From an uncultured Mucilaginibacter sp. (GTDB lineage: Bacteria; Bacteroidota; Bacteroidia; Sphingobacteriales; Sphingobacteriaceae), in assembly GCA_913775265.1 (NCBI GenBank), contig CAJYJH010000093.1, forward strand, positions 1 to 64,000: a stretch of DNA of 64,000 nucleotides. The letters are read 5' to 3'. Each line of letters begins with the position of its first letter. Position 1 is the stretch's first letter. A program made the position numbers and the translations under genes. The notes under the pieces were generated by a model that was given only the letters and a program-made list of their open reading frames with translations, ran no database searches and was not told the origin of the DNA. Below, one piece after another: positions 17,644-25,499 of this stretch.

Positions 17644-17668
17644 TCTGCCGTTAATACATAACGGCAGA
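17644..17668 (+). terminator. hairpin between exbB and the first exbD (attenuator or processing site)
   Basis: TCTGCCGTT and AACGGCAGA form a perfect 9-bp stem with a 7-base loop, 16 bases past the exbB stop, followed by the T-rich tttagttt. The uridine run is imperfect, so leaky termination or 3'-end protection of exbB mRNA is more likely than a full stop. Confidence 0.55.
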
Positions 17669-17725
17669 TTTAGTTTCATTAAGTAACCCATTATTAACTA
17701 TTGATTTTTTAGAACAGAATATAAA

Positions 17726-18334
17726 ATGCCTAGAGTAAAAATTCCAAGAAAGAGTACGTCAATTGATATGACCGCAATGTGTGATGTGGCGTTTCTATTG
17801 CTTACCTTCTTTATATTAACGGCAAAACCTAAGGTTGAAGATCCGGTTCCGGTAGACACTCCGGGGTCAGCTTCACAGGTGTTGTTGCCAGAAAGTGATA
17901 TTGCAACCCTTACCATTGGTGGTAAAGGAAAGGTGTTTTTTGGTGTTGAAGGCTTTGAAGTACGCAAGCAGTTGCTACAGCGTATGGGCGATAAATACAA
18001 AATTGCTTTTACACCTAAAGAGATTGAGCGTTTCGCGGTAATGCCAAGTATAGGTGTACCTATCAGCTTAGCTAAACAGTACATAAATCTTGATGGTGAT
18101 CAGCGTAAAGAATATAAAGCGCCTGGTATACCTACAGATTCTGTTAGCAACGAGTTGTTTAACTGGATTAAAGAAGCACGTATTGTAAACAGAAATATTT
18201 CGGGTAAAGAATTGCGTATCACTATCAAAGGTGATAGTAAAGAAGAGTACCCTACAATACAACGCATCATTGCCATATTGCAAAAACAAGAAGTAAACAA
18301 GTTTAGTTTAATTACATCATTAAGAGGAAAATAA
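17726..18334 (+). CDS. exbD: ExbD/TolR-family protein, first copy
   Basis: 202 residues. A short basic N-terminus (RVKIPRKST) precedes a single membrane span, DMTAMCDVAFLLLTFFIL, that holds the conserved proton-carrying Asp. The remaining 160 residues form a periplasmic domain longer than in E. coli ExbD (141 in total), as is common in Bacteroidota. It pairs with ExbB and TonB. The second exbD starts 4 bases after its stop, so a heterodimer in the channel pore is plausible. Confidence 0.9.
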   Translation: MPRVKIPRKSTSIDMTAMCDVAFLLLTFFILTAKPKVEDPVPVDTPGSASQVLLPESDIATLTIGGKGKVFFGVEGFEVRKQLLQRMGDKYKIAFTPKEIERFAVMPSIGVPISLAKQYINLDGDQRKEYKAPGIPTDSVSNELFNWIKEARIVNRNISGKELRITIKGDSKEEYPTIQRIIAILQKQEVNKFSLITSLRGK

Positions 18335-18338
18335 TAAG

Positions 18339-18881
18339 ATGGCAGAATTAGACACCTCCGGCGGGGGTAAGAAGAAGGGTGGGAAAGTAAGAAGTAAGAA
18401 ACAATCTACACGTGTAGATTTAACTGCCATGGTTGATTTGGCTTTCTTGCTGGTAACTTTCTTCATGCTTACTACTACCCTGTCAAAAGCTAAAGCCATG
18501 GATTTGGCCATGCCGGATAAAAACGAAGAGCAGCCTCAAGATCAGGAGCCAATTGCAGCGTCAAGAACGGTAACTGTGTTGTTGGGTAAGGATAATAAAT
18601 TGGAATGGTTTGTGGGTGTACCTACAGAGCCTAAATCTGCTCCAACAGTTGACAACTACGGTAAAGACGGTATACGTAAAGTGTTGATTGAAAAAGGCGC
18701 TGAAATTAAACGTACAACCGGCAAAGATATGTTTGTGATCATCAAGCCAAGTGATAAATCAATCTACAAAAATATGATTGATATGATTGATGAGCTAAAC
18801 ATCACTAACAATAAGCTTTACGCCATTGTTGATATTACCCCGGTTGAAATTGATTTGCTGAAACGCGAAAAGATTTATTAA
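18339..18881 (+). CDS. exbD: ExbD/TolR-family protein, second copy
   Basis: 180 residues. After a Gly/Lys-rich basic leader (SGGGKKKGGKVRSKK) comes one span, STRVDLTAMVDLAFLLVTFF, with the conserved intramembrane Asp. The periplasmic part diverges strongly from the first copy outside the span, so this is an old duplication rather than a recent repeat. It ends with a conserved-looking D-x-x-x-x-Y-K-N-M-I-D-M helix typical of the ExbD fold. Confidence 0.9.
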   Translation: MAELDTSGGGKKKGGKVRSKKQSTRVDLTAMVDLAFLLVTFFMLTTTLSKAKAMDLAMPDKNEEQPQDQEPIAASRTVTVLLGKDNKLEWFVGVPTEPKSAPTVDNYGKDGIRKVLIEKGAEIKRTTGKDMFVIIKPSDKSIYKNMIDMIDELNITNNKLYAIVDITPVEIDLLKREKIY

Positions 18882-18914
18882 TTAACAGACAAACAGATTT
18901 AAAAGAAATAAATC

Positions 18915-19760
18915 ATGGCTATTTTAGGATCAAAACTAGACATACTGAAACCTGAATGGCTTGATGTTGTTTTTAACGATAGAAATAAGGCATACGGCGC
19001 TTACGAATTGCGTAAGAGTAACCCGAAGAATACAGCTAAGGCGTTATTTATAACACTTATCCTGTTTATTTTGGCCGTTTCGATGCCAACTATCATCAAC
19101 AAGATCAAAGGTTTTATACCTAAGCCAAAGGAAAAAATTAAAATTGAGGAAGTGGTGCTTGCACAACCTCCGCCGCTTAATGAGGCAGAGCCACCTCCGC
19201 CGCCACCACCAAGCCCGGAGCCACAAAAACCTAAAGTGGATCAGGTTCGTTTCCCGCCTCCGGTAGTAAAACCAGATGAGCAGGTACGCGAAAAAGATCC
19301 ACCAAGTCAGGAAGACTTAAAAGTGGCTGACCCTGGTACTAAAGATATCAAAGGTGACCCTACGCAAACCGTTCGTATTGACGAGCCAGTAGGTAACGCT
19401 CCGGTAAGTGCTGCGGTAGTTGAGTCTAACCCGAATGAGATCTTTACTTCGGTAGAGGTATTACCTTCATTCCCTGGTGGTATGGAAGCATTTGGTAAGT
19501 ATTTAGGCAGAGCTTTACGTTACCCATCGGTAGCACAAGAAAATGGTGTACAAGGCCGCGTTAACGTAACATTCGTTGTTGAACGTGACGGTAGCTTAAC
19601 AGACATTAAGCCGATTGGCCGTCAGTTAGGTTCGGGCTTGGAAGAAGAAGCCGTACGTGTATTAAAATCAGCACCAAAATGGACGCCTGGTCGTCAAAAT
19701 GGTCGCCCGGTTCGTGTACAGTATACCGTACCAATTGTATTTACATTAGCAGATCAATAA
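18915..19760 (+). CDS. tonB: TonB energy-transducing protein
   Basis: 281 residues. About 35 cytoplasmic residues (including NDRNKAYGAYELRK) precede a single membrane span near 41-60. A periplasmic Pro-rich stretch (PPPPPPPSPEPQKPK) follows, then a TonB C-terminal domain from about 185: SFPGGMEAFGKYLGRALRYP, a G-x-V-x-V-x-F-V-V strand and WTPGRQNGRPVRVQYTVPI. The YGAYELRK plus PGG start is the Bacteroidota form. It links ExbB/ExbD to outer-membrane SusC/TonB-dependent receptors, none of which is encoded here. Confidence 0.94.
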   Translation: MAILGSKLDILKPEWLDVVFNDRNKAYGAYELRKSNPKNTAKALFITLILFILAVSMPTIINKIKGFIPKPKEKIKIEEVVLAQPPPLNEAEPPPPPPPSPEPQKPKVDQVRFPPPVVKPDEQVREKDPPSQEDLKVADPGTKDIKGDPTQTVRIDEPVGNAPVSAAVVESNPNEIFTSVEVLPSFPGGMEAFGKYLGRALRYPSVAQENGVQGRVNVTFVVERDGSLTDIKPIGRQLGSGLEEEAVRVLKSAPKWTPGRQNGRPVRVQYTVPIVFTLADQ

Positions 19761-19769
19761 GAGTAATTA

Positions 19770-19997
19770 ATGCTTAATTCTGAATCTGATGAACAAAAAT
19801 CGCCCCTAAGGCGGTTTTTGTTTATTTTAGGGGCAGCCTTCTTTGTGGTTGTCGTTATTTTAGGTTTGATGATTATGTTCTGGGATAAACTTCCACTTCA
19901 TTTATCACAAACACAGCGCTACACCTTTGGCGGGCTGTTTATTCTATATGGTGTCTTACGTTTCATTCGCATTTTCAGAACAGATACAGGGCGATGA
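19770..19997 (+). CDS. small two-span membrane protein in the ton operon
   Basis: 75 residues of unrecognised family. A charged N-terminus (NSESDEQKSPLRR) precedes two hydrophobic segments, about 18-38 and 51-65, with a short basic C-terminus (RIFRTDTGR). It starts 9 bases after tonB and overlaps the next gene by 4 bases, which supports a real gene. The first codons coincide with a terminator-like hairpin. Confidence 0.65.
   Translation: MLNSESDEQKSPLRRFLFILGAAFFVVVVILGLMIMFWDKLPLHLSQTQRYTFGGLFILYGVLRFIRIFRTDTGR
19795..19819 (+). terminator. terminator-like hairpin overlapping the start of the 75-residue gene
   Basis: AAAAATCGCC and GGCGGTTTTT pair over 10 bp (one G-U pair as RNA) around a 5-base loop, followed by T-rich sequence. 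It lies 35 bases past the tonB stop but inside codons 9-17 of the next gene. It could reduce read-through from exbB-tonB into the distal genes. Confidence 0.5.
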
Positions 19998-20914
19998 TTA
20001 AAAGTTTTAAGTATACATTTTTAGGGCTGGCCGTAACATTGGCTTTCGCCACCTGCCGCCAACAACCAACAACAACATTACGTGCAAAAGGGGATGATAC
20101 ATTTATAACAGGCAAGGCTCAGTTTCTGGCCGACGAATCATTTAAGCCTATTCTTGAGCAAGAAGCTTATGTATTTAAAGCATTGTACCCCGATGCCAAA
20201 CCGGAGTTTATTTATAAGTCTGAAAATGATGTTTTAAGGCTTTTCTTAAACGATAGTATTCGCGTAGCAATTATGTCGCGCGAGCTTAAACCCAACGAGT
20301 GGCAAATACTCAAAAACCGTAATCTCGAACCTCAGGTTAATCGTTTTGCTATTGATGCAGTAGTGTTAATTGTTAATCAACAATCGGCAGATACGTTGAT
20401 TACGGTTAACCAGATTAAGCAAATGCTTAACGGCAAAATCAAGACTGACAAAAACATTGTTTTCGACAATCCGAACTCGAGTTTAGTCAGATATTTGAAA
20501 GATTTTTCGGGAAATGAGTTAAAACAGAGTAACGTTTATGCACTAAAATCAAATAAAGACGTTATTACTTATGTAAGTGAGCACCCGAACTCTATAGGTA
20601 TAGTAGGGTTTAGCTGGCTGGATGATCCGGATAAAGATTATGCGGACGCCGTGAGTAAGGTAAAAATTGTTGGTGTGCGTGACGAGAACAATGACAAAGC
20701 ACCGACAGAATACTTTAAACCTTCACAAGAAACGTTAGCTCTAAAACAATATCCGCTTAGTCGTGGTCTATATATCCTGGATAGTTCAGGGAAGATGGGG
20801 TTAGCAGCTGGTTTTGCTGCTTTCATGAAAAGCGACAAAGGACAACGGATTATTTTAAAGTCGGGTTTATTGCCTGACTCAATCCCGCAAAGGGAAATGA
20901 TTTTAAAAAAGTAA
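19994..20914 (+). CDS. PstS-like periplasmic substrate-binding lipoprotein
   Basis: 306 residues. The signal peptide ends in LAFATC, a lipobox with Cys22, so the mature protein is probably membrane-anchored. The body follows the PBP-like fold of phosphate-binding proteins: RVAIMSRELKPNEW near residue 90, VVLIVNQQSADTLITVNQIKQML, and NSIGIVGFSWLDDPD. No PstC/PstA/PstB genes are present. In Bacteroidota this type of protein recurs beside exb/ton genes, so phosphate uptake should not be assumed. It overlaps the upstream gene by 4 bases. Confidence 0.8.
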   Translation: MIKSFKYTFLGLAVTLAFATCRQQPTTTLRAKGDDTFITGKAQFLADESFKPILEQEAYVFKALYPDAKPEFIYKSENDVLRLFLNDSIRVAIMSRELKPNEWQILKNRNLEPQVNRFAIDAVVLIVNQQSADTLITVNQIKQMLNGKIKTDKNIVFDNPNSSLVRYLKDFSGNELKQSNVYALKSNKDVITYVSEHPNSIGIVGFSWLDDPDKDYADAVSKVKIVGVRDENNDKAPTEYFKPSQETLALKQYPLSRGLYILDSSGKMGLAAGFAAFMKSDKGQRIILKSGLLPDSIPQREMILKK

Positions 20915-20945
20915 CATCTTAACTAAAACTATAAAATTGAGGCAC

Positions 20946-22655
20946 ATGACTAATTTGAAAAGTAAAGTAGCTGGAGCAGCCGTAGGCCTGGTATTTATAG
21001 GTTCATCAGTTTTTGCGCAGAGTCTTGCCGACGCCAAGAAAGCTATTGACGCCGAACAATATCAGAAAGCTAAGTCGATGCTAAAAAATCTGACAGCTTC
21101 TCAACCAAACAAAGACGAAAACTTCTTTTACCTGGGGTGGGTATACCTACAACAGGAATATGCAGACTCTGCCAAAGCAGCGTTTAGCAAAGGCATAACA
21201 GCTAATCCAAAATCAGCATTAAATTATGCAGGTTTAGGTGCAGTAGCACGTGTTAATAAAGACCAAGCCGGTGCTCAGAGCAATTTTAACCAGGCTACTA
21301 CTTTAGCCGGTAAAGATTCTAAGCCTTACGTTTACGTGGGCGAAGCTTACATGCTTGATCCTAACCCGGACGCTAATGCTGCCATAGCAGTATTAACCAA
21401 AGGTATCTCAGTAAACAACAAAGATCCTGAGTTATTCATCGCTTTGGGTGACGCTTACCGTTCACAGTTAAAAAGCAACGAGGCTTACAAAGCTTATGCT
21501 GATGCGCTTAACTTAAATCCAAAATCTGCAGCTGCTAAAGTAGCTACTGGTGTGTTATGGCGTTATGCTAACAACTGGGAAGATTCTGAAAAGGAATTCA
21601 AAGATGCGTTAGCGATTGACCCTAACTTTGGTCCGGCTTACCGCGAGTGGGCAGAAACTGACGTACGTTGGGCACAAAAAGTACCTGCTCAAGCTTCTGC
21701 AAAAATCAACGAGGCTGTTGAGCAATATCGTAAATTCATGACCTTAACAGATAACTCTGTAGAGTCTCGCTTACGTTACGCCGACTTTTTATACCAAGCC
21801 GGTAAATTTAAGGATTTACAAACCGAAGCAACTACCTTGACTCAGGCTGCTAATGCAAATGCAAGAGCTTACCGTTATTTAGGTTATGCTGCTTATGAGA
21901 ATGATGACGCTGCTACTGCTAAAAAAGCATTAGACACCTGGTTTGCAAAAGCTGACCCTAAACGTATCATTCCTTATGATTACTATTATTTAGGTCGCAT
22001 TCAGCTAAAAGCAAAAGATACCACTGCTGCACTGCAAACTTTAGAGAAAACTGTTCAGATGGACAGCACCATGGCTGATTTAAATGCTGATATTGCTAAA
22101 ATTTATTACGCAAAACGTGATTATCAAAAAGCAGGCGACGCTTACCAGCGTTATACCAGCAAGTCAAAAAATGCTAAACTAAATGATTATTTCGCTCAAG
22201 GTTTCAGCTACTACTATGCTTACGGTGATCAACTGTCGAGCAAAGCTAATCCTAAACCAGTAGCAGATACCATGTTGTTAGCTAAAGCCGACTCTGCTTT
22301 CTCGCACATACAAAATGCTTTAACTACACCTAACCCTACTGTTACGCTGTACAGAGCACGTTTGTATGATTTGAAAGAAAAAGATCGTAACAACATTGTT
22401 GGTTATGCTAAGCCGTACTACGAAAGACTGATTACAGTAATTACAGCAAAACAGCCAATAGCAGAGGCTGATAAAAAGAACCTGGCTGAGGCGTATGCTT
22501 ACTTAGGTGCGTTTGCAGAGTACAAAGAAAAAGATAATGCAAAAGCCACTGAGAATTACACTAAGGCCCGCGAAAATGATCCTGCTAACAAACAGGCTCA
22601 GGCTTTCTTCCAAAAGAAAAGCGGCCCGGCTAAAGCAAGTTCAAAAGGCAAATAA
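20946..22655 (+). CDS. periplasmic TPR-repeat protein
   Basis: 569 residues from ATG 20946 (an in-frame TTG lies 9 bases earlier). A signal peptide (AVGLVFIGSSVFAQ) is followed by tandem tetratricopeptide repeats across most of the length, for example YLGWVYLQQEYADSAKAAF, AYRYLGYAAYENDDAATAKKA and IYYAKRDYQKAGDAYQRY. TPRs form protein-docking superhelices. As the last gene of the ton operon it probably scaffolds an envelope complex with the PstS-like protein or TonB (inference). It is Ala/Lys-rich at the end (GPAKASSKGK). Confidence 0.85.
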   Translation: MTNLKSKVAGAAVGLVFIGSSVFAQSLADAKKAIDAEQYQKAKSMLKNLTASQPNKDENFFYLGWVYLQQEYADSAKAAFSKGITANPKSALNYAGLGAVARVNKDQAGAQSNFNQATTLAGKDSKPYVYVGEAYMLDPNPDANAAIAVLTKGISVNNKDPELFIALGDAYRSQLKSNEAYKAYADALNLNPKSAAAKVATGVLWRYANNWEDSEKEFKDALAIDPNFGPAYREWAETDVRWAQKVPAQASAKINEAVEQYRKFMTLTDNSVESRLRYADFLYQAGKFKDLQTEATTLTQAANANARAYRYLGYAAYENDDAATAKKALDTWFAKADPKRIIPYDYYYLGRIQLKAKDTTAALQTLEKTVQMDSTMADLNADIAKIYYAKRDYQKAGDAYQRYTSKSKNAKLNDYFAQGFSYYYAYGDQLSSKANPKPVADTMLLAKADSAFSHIQNALTTPNPTVTLYRARLYDLKEKDRNNIVGYAKPYYERLITVITAKQPIAEADKKNLAEAYAYLGAFAEYKEKDNAKATENYTKARENDPANKQAQAFFQKKSGPAKASSKGK

Positions 22656-22682
22656 GTAATAACTATAAAAGTTGTATATTGA

Positions 22683-22708
22683 GGCCGCACATAAGTGCGG
22701 CCTTTTTT
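22683..22708 (+). terminator. intrinsic terminator at the end of the ton operon
   Basis: GGCCGCAC and GTGCGGCC form a perfect 8-bp GC-rich stem with an ATAA loop, followed by six T. It is 27 bases past the TPR gene stop and ends 31 bases before nuoA, so it separates the ton and nuo operons. Confidence 0.93.
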
Positions 22709-22739
22709 GTTAATTAGAGGCGCCAAGTATATTGTTTTT

Positions 22740-23111
22740 ATGGAAGCACAAAGTTTGCCAATTAACTATTTACCGATAATTATTCAGATGGTTGTGGCCA
22801 TTGGTTTTGTGGTAACTACCATGTTTTTTACCCACAAATTAGGTCCAAAACGTCAAACTGCCGATAAGTTAACCCCTTTTGAGTCGGGTATCGAAGTAGT
22901 GGGTAACGCCCGCACGCCAGTATCTATCAAGTATTTCCTGGTAGCTATCCTGTTTGTACTGTTTGATGTGGAGGTAATATTTATGTACCCCTGGGCAGTT
23001 AATTTTAAGCAAATGGGTACCGAAGGACTTATTGAAATGTTCATTTTTATGGCAACCTTGCTTTTAGGGTTCATCTATGTACTCAAAAAGGGCGCACTCG
23101 ACTGGAATTGA
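22740..23111 (+). CDS. nuoA: NADH-quinone oxidoreductase subunit A
   Basis: 123 residues from ATG 22740; a longer in-frame GTG start at 22695 would run through the upstream terminator and is rejected. There are three membrane spans (about 10-30, 65-85, 95-115), with the conserved loop KLTPFESGIEVVGNARTPVSIKYF between the first two and the acidic span LFDVEVIFMYPW. This is the membrane-arm subunit near the quinone site of complex I. A weak -7-like TATATTGT at 22728-22735 abuts its ATG. Confidence 0.93.
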   Translation: MEAQSLPINYLPIIIQMVVAIGFVVTTMFFTHKLGPKRQTADKLTPFESGIEVVGNARTPVSIKYFLVAILFVLFDVEVIFMYPWAVNFKQMGTEGLIEMFIFMATLLLGFIYVLKKGALDWN

Positions 23112-23119
23112 GGTTGTTT

Positions 23120-23207
23120 AGACTTGTTCTAAATACAGACTTGTCTATATTACACTGTTCCTAATGACGTTTATAATAATAAATTTGTAAGCATCCGCAT
23201 TGCGGAT
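23120..23207 (+). promoter_or_regulatory. candidate internal promoter and repeats between nuoA and nuoB
   Basis: The 117-base gap holds a perfect -7 match TAAATTTG (23180-23187). AGACTTGT occurs twice, 17 bases apart (23120 and 23137), with TAGAC/GTCTA as outer inverted arms. A small hairpin ATCCGC-ATT-GCGGAT (23193-23207) would sit at the 5' end of a transcript from this promoter. No ideal -33 element is visible. Confidence 0.4.
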
Positions 23208-23228
23208 AACCAAAGCAATTATTAACCA

Positions 23229-23771
23229 ATGAGTGATGTTCAGATTGTAAACGCCCCGCCGGGTGTTGAAGGTTCGGGATTTTTTGCAACTTCATTAGAT
23301 AAGGCTATCGGTCTGGCTCGTTCACACTCGTTGTGGCCGTTGCCATTTGCCACCTCTTGCTGCGGTATTGAGTTTATGGCTACCATGGGTTCGCATTACG
23401 ATTTATCGCGTTTCGGTGCCGAGCGTTTAAGCTTTTCACCACGCCAAGCAGATCTGTTGATGGTAATGGGAACCATATCCAAAAAAATGGCTCCGGTTTT
23501 ACGTCAGGTGTATTTGCAAATGGCGGAGCCCCGCTGGGTGATGGCTGTTGGTGCCTGCGCATCAAGTGGCGGTATCTTTGATACCTACTCAGTGTTGCAG
23601 GGTATTGACGAGGTAATACCTGTCGACGTTTATGTGCCGGGTTGCCCGCCACGTCCTGAAGCTATTATTGATGGTTTCATGAATATTCAAAAATTGGTAC
23701 AAACTGAATCCTTGCGTCGCAGAGATTCGCCGGAGTATCAAAAATTATTAGCACAATACGGAATCCAGTAA
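23229..23771 (+). CDS. nuoB: NADH-quinone oxidoreductase subunit B
   Basis: 180 residues. The ligands of [4Fe-4S] cluster N2 are present: the vicinal Cys pair in [12 protein letters not shown], the Cys in VGACASSGG and the Cys in [10 protein letters not shown]. Cluster N2 is the last electron donor to quinone. The soluble connecting subunit has the usual family length. nuoC starts directly after its stop codon. Confidence 0.97.
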   Translation: MSDVQIVNAPPGVEGSGFFATSLDKAIGLARSHSLWPLPFATSCCGIEFMATMGSHYDLSRFGAERLSFSPRQADLLMVMGTISKKMAPVLRQVYLQMAEPRWVMAVGACASSGGIFDTYSVLQGIDEVIPVDVYVPGCPPRPEAIIDGFMNIQKLVQTESLRRRDSPEYQKLLAQYGIQ

Positions 23772-24275
23772 ATGGGTACATTAACTAACGAAATACTGCT
23801 GCAGCAAATTACCGACAAGTTTGGCAATAAAGTAAAACTGATAGGTGAACCTTATGGCTTAATGACTGTAGAAACTGACCGTGATCAAATCATAGATGTT
23901 CTCACATTCCTGAAAAGTCATTCGCAATTACAGTTCATTTTTTTGACGGATATCACAGCCATCCATTATCCTGAACAGGAAAATTCGATCGGCGTAATTT
24001 ATCATTTGCATAGCCTGGTGCACAACGTACGCATTCGCATTAAAGTATTTTTGCCTGATGGCGACGTGCGTATCCCAACAGCCAGTGTATTGTGGAATGG
24101 TGCCAACTGGATGGAACGCGAAACTTATGACTTTTTCGGTGTCGATTTTGAAGGGCATCCTAATTTAGTTCGCATCCTGAATGTTGACGATATGACCGTA
24201 TTCCCGATGCGCAAAGAGTACCCGCTCGAAGATCCGAACCGGGTAGATAAGAAAGATTTTTATTTTGGAAGATAG
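23772..24275 (+). CDS. nuoC: NADH-quinone oxidoreductase subunit C
   Basis: 167 residues. The 30-kDa subunit signature is clear: HSLVHNVRIRIKVFLP, SVLWNGANWMERETYDFFGV and FEGHPNLVRIL, ending with KEYPLEDPNR. It is a separate gene rather than the NuoCD fusion of E. coli. It packs against NuoD in the peripheral arm. There is no gap to nuoB and a 3-base gap to nuoD. Confidence 0.96.
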   Translation: MGTLTNEILLQQITDKFGNKVKLIGEPYGLMTVETDRDQIIDVLTFLKSHSQLQFIFLTDITAIHYPEQENSIGVIYHLHSLVHNVRIRIKVFLPDGDVRIPTASVLWNGANWMERETYDFFGVDFEGHPNLVRILNVDDMTVFPMRKEYPLEDPNRVDKKDFYFGR

Positions 24276-24278
24276 ACC

Positions 24279-25499
24279 ATGCAGAATTTTCCTTCATTAA
24301 ATACAAATACCGATACCAACTTACAAAGTGAGTTGTCGACCCTGAATTTAGGGCCAACGCATCCGGCTACGCATGGTGTATTCCAGAATGTGTTACAACT
24401 GGATGGGGAGCGTATTGTAAGCGGCGTATCTACTATCGGCTATATACATCGGGCTTTCGAAAAAATTTCTGAGCACCGGCCGTTTTACCAGATCACGCCG
24501 TTAACCGACCGTTTAAACTACTGTTCGGCCCCAATAAATAATATGGGCTGGCACATGACGGTTGAAAAGCTTTTAAATATCACCACGCCAAAACGCGTAG
24601 ATTACATGCGCGTCATCATTATGGAACTGGCCCGCATTGCCGACCATATTATTTGTAATGGTGTATTAGGTGTAGATACAGGAGCCTTCACCGGTTTCTT
24701 GTACATGATGGAATATCGCGAAGCCATCTACGAAATTTACGAAGAAGTTTGCGGATCACGTTTAACCACCAACGTTGGACGTTTGGGAGGCTTTGAGCGT
24801 AACTTTAATGAAATCGCCTTTGCCAAAATCAATAAGTTTCTGGCCGATTTCCCGAAAGTGCTGAAAGAGTTCGAATCGTTATTTAACCGTAATCGTATAT
24901 TCATTGATCGTACGAAAGGCGTAGCCCCGGTTAGCGTTGAAGACGCCTTGAGCTATAGCTGGAGCGGTCCGTTGTTGCGTGCTGCAGGTGTGGATTACGA
25001 TGTACGCGCTATGAACCCATACAGCTCTTACGAAGATTTTGATTTTGAAGTGCCCGTTGGTACCAGCGGCGATGTATACGACCGCTTTTTGGTACGTAAC
25101 GAAGAAATGTGGCAAAGTCTGCGCATGATACAACAGGCGCTGGATAAAATACAAAAAGAAGATCCGACAATCTTTCATGCAGACGTACCTGAATTTTACC
25201 TGCCTCCAAAAGAGGAAGTGTACAACAACATGGAAGCGCTGATTTACCACTTTAAAATAGTAATGGGCGAAATACCAACGCCGGTAGGCGAAGTTTACCA
25301 CTCGGTAGAAGGTGCCAACGGTGAGTTAGGATTTTACCTGGTTAATGATGGTGGGCGTTCGCCTTACCGCTTGCATTTCCGCAGGCCAAGCTTTATCAAT
25401 TACTCCATGTACGCTGATATGAGCCGTGGTATGCTATTGTCGGATGCGATTATCAACATGAGTAGCTTAAATGTTATTGCAGGAGAGTTAGATGCTTAG
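24279..25499 (+). CDS. nuoD: NADH-quinone oxidoreductase subunit D
   Basis: 406 residues. LNLGPTHPATHGVFQNVLQLDGE marks the start of the 49-kDa subunit with the quinone-site His. GYIHRAFEK, AINNMGWHMTVEKLL-like and MELARIADHI blocks follow, and the C-terminus reads DPVxxEVDR-like MSSLNVIAGELDA. It forms the quinone-binding cavity with NuoB. Its last 8 bases overlap nuoE, indicating coupled translation. Confidence 0.97.
   Translation: MQNFPSLNTNTDTNLQSELSTLNLGPTHPATHGVFQNVLQLDGERIVSGVSTIGYIHRAFEKISEHRPFYQITPLTDRLNYCSAPINNMGWHMTVEKLLNITTPKRVDYMRVIIMELARIADHIICNGVLGVDTGAFTGFLYMMEYREAIYEIYEEVCGSRLTTNVGRLGGFERNFNEIAFAKINKFLADFPKVLKEFESLFNRNRIFIDRTKGVAPVSVEDALSYSWSGPLLRAAGVDYDVRAMNPYSSYEDFDFEVPVGTSGDVYDRFLVRNEEMWQSLRMIQQALDKIQKEDPTIFHADVPEFYLPPKEEVYNNMEALIYHFKIVMGEIPTPVGEVYHSVEGANGELGFYLVNDGGRSPYRLHFRRPSFINYSMYADMSRGMLLSDAIINMSSLNVIAGELDA

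Noticed and set aside
17698..18084. A 128-codon open frame antisense to exbD
   Set aside because: It overlaps the conserved span of exbD and has no features of its own.
19994..20914. Assignment as the phosphate-binding protein of a Pst uptake system
   Set aside because: No pstC, pstA, pstB or phoU lies nearby, and such proteins occur with ton genes in this phylum; only the fold is claimed.
22695..22739. An N-terminal extension of nuoA from GTG 22695
   Set aside because: It would be encoded by the 3' arm and T-run of the ton-operon terminator, and ATG 22740 gives the normal NuoA length.
24879..25301. A 140-codon open frame antisense to nuoD
   Set aside because: nuoD is certain here, and the antisense product is rich in Phe/His/Arg with no domain.
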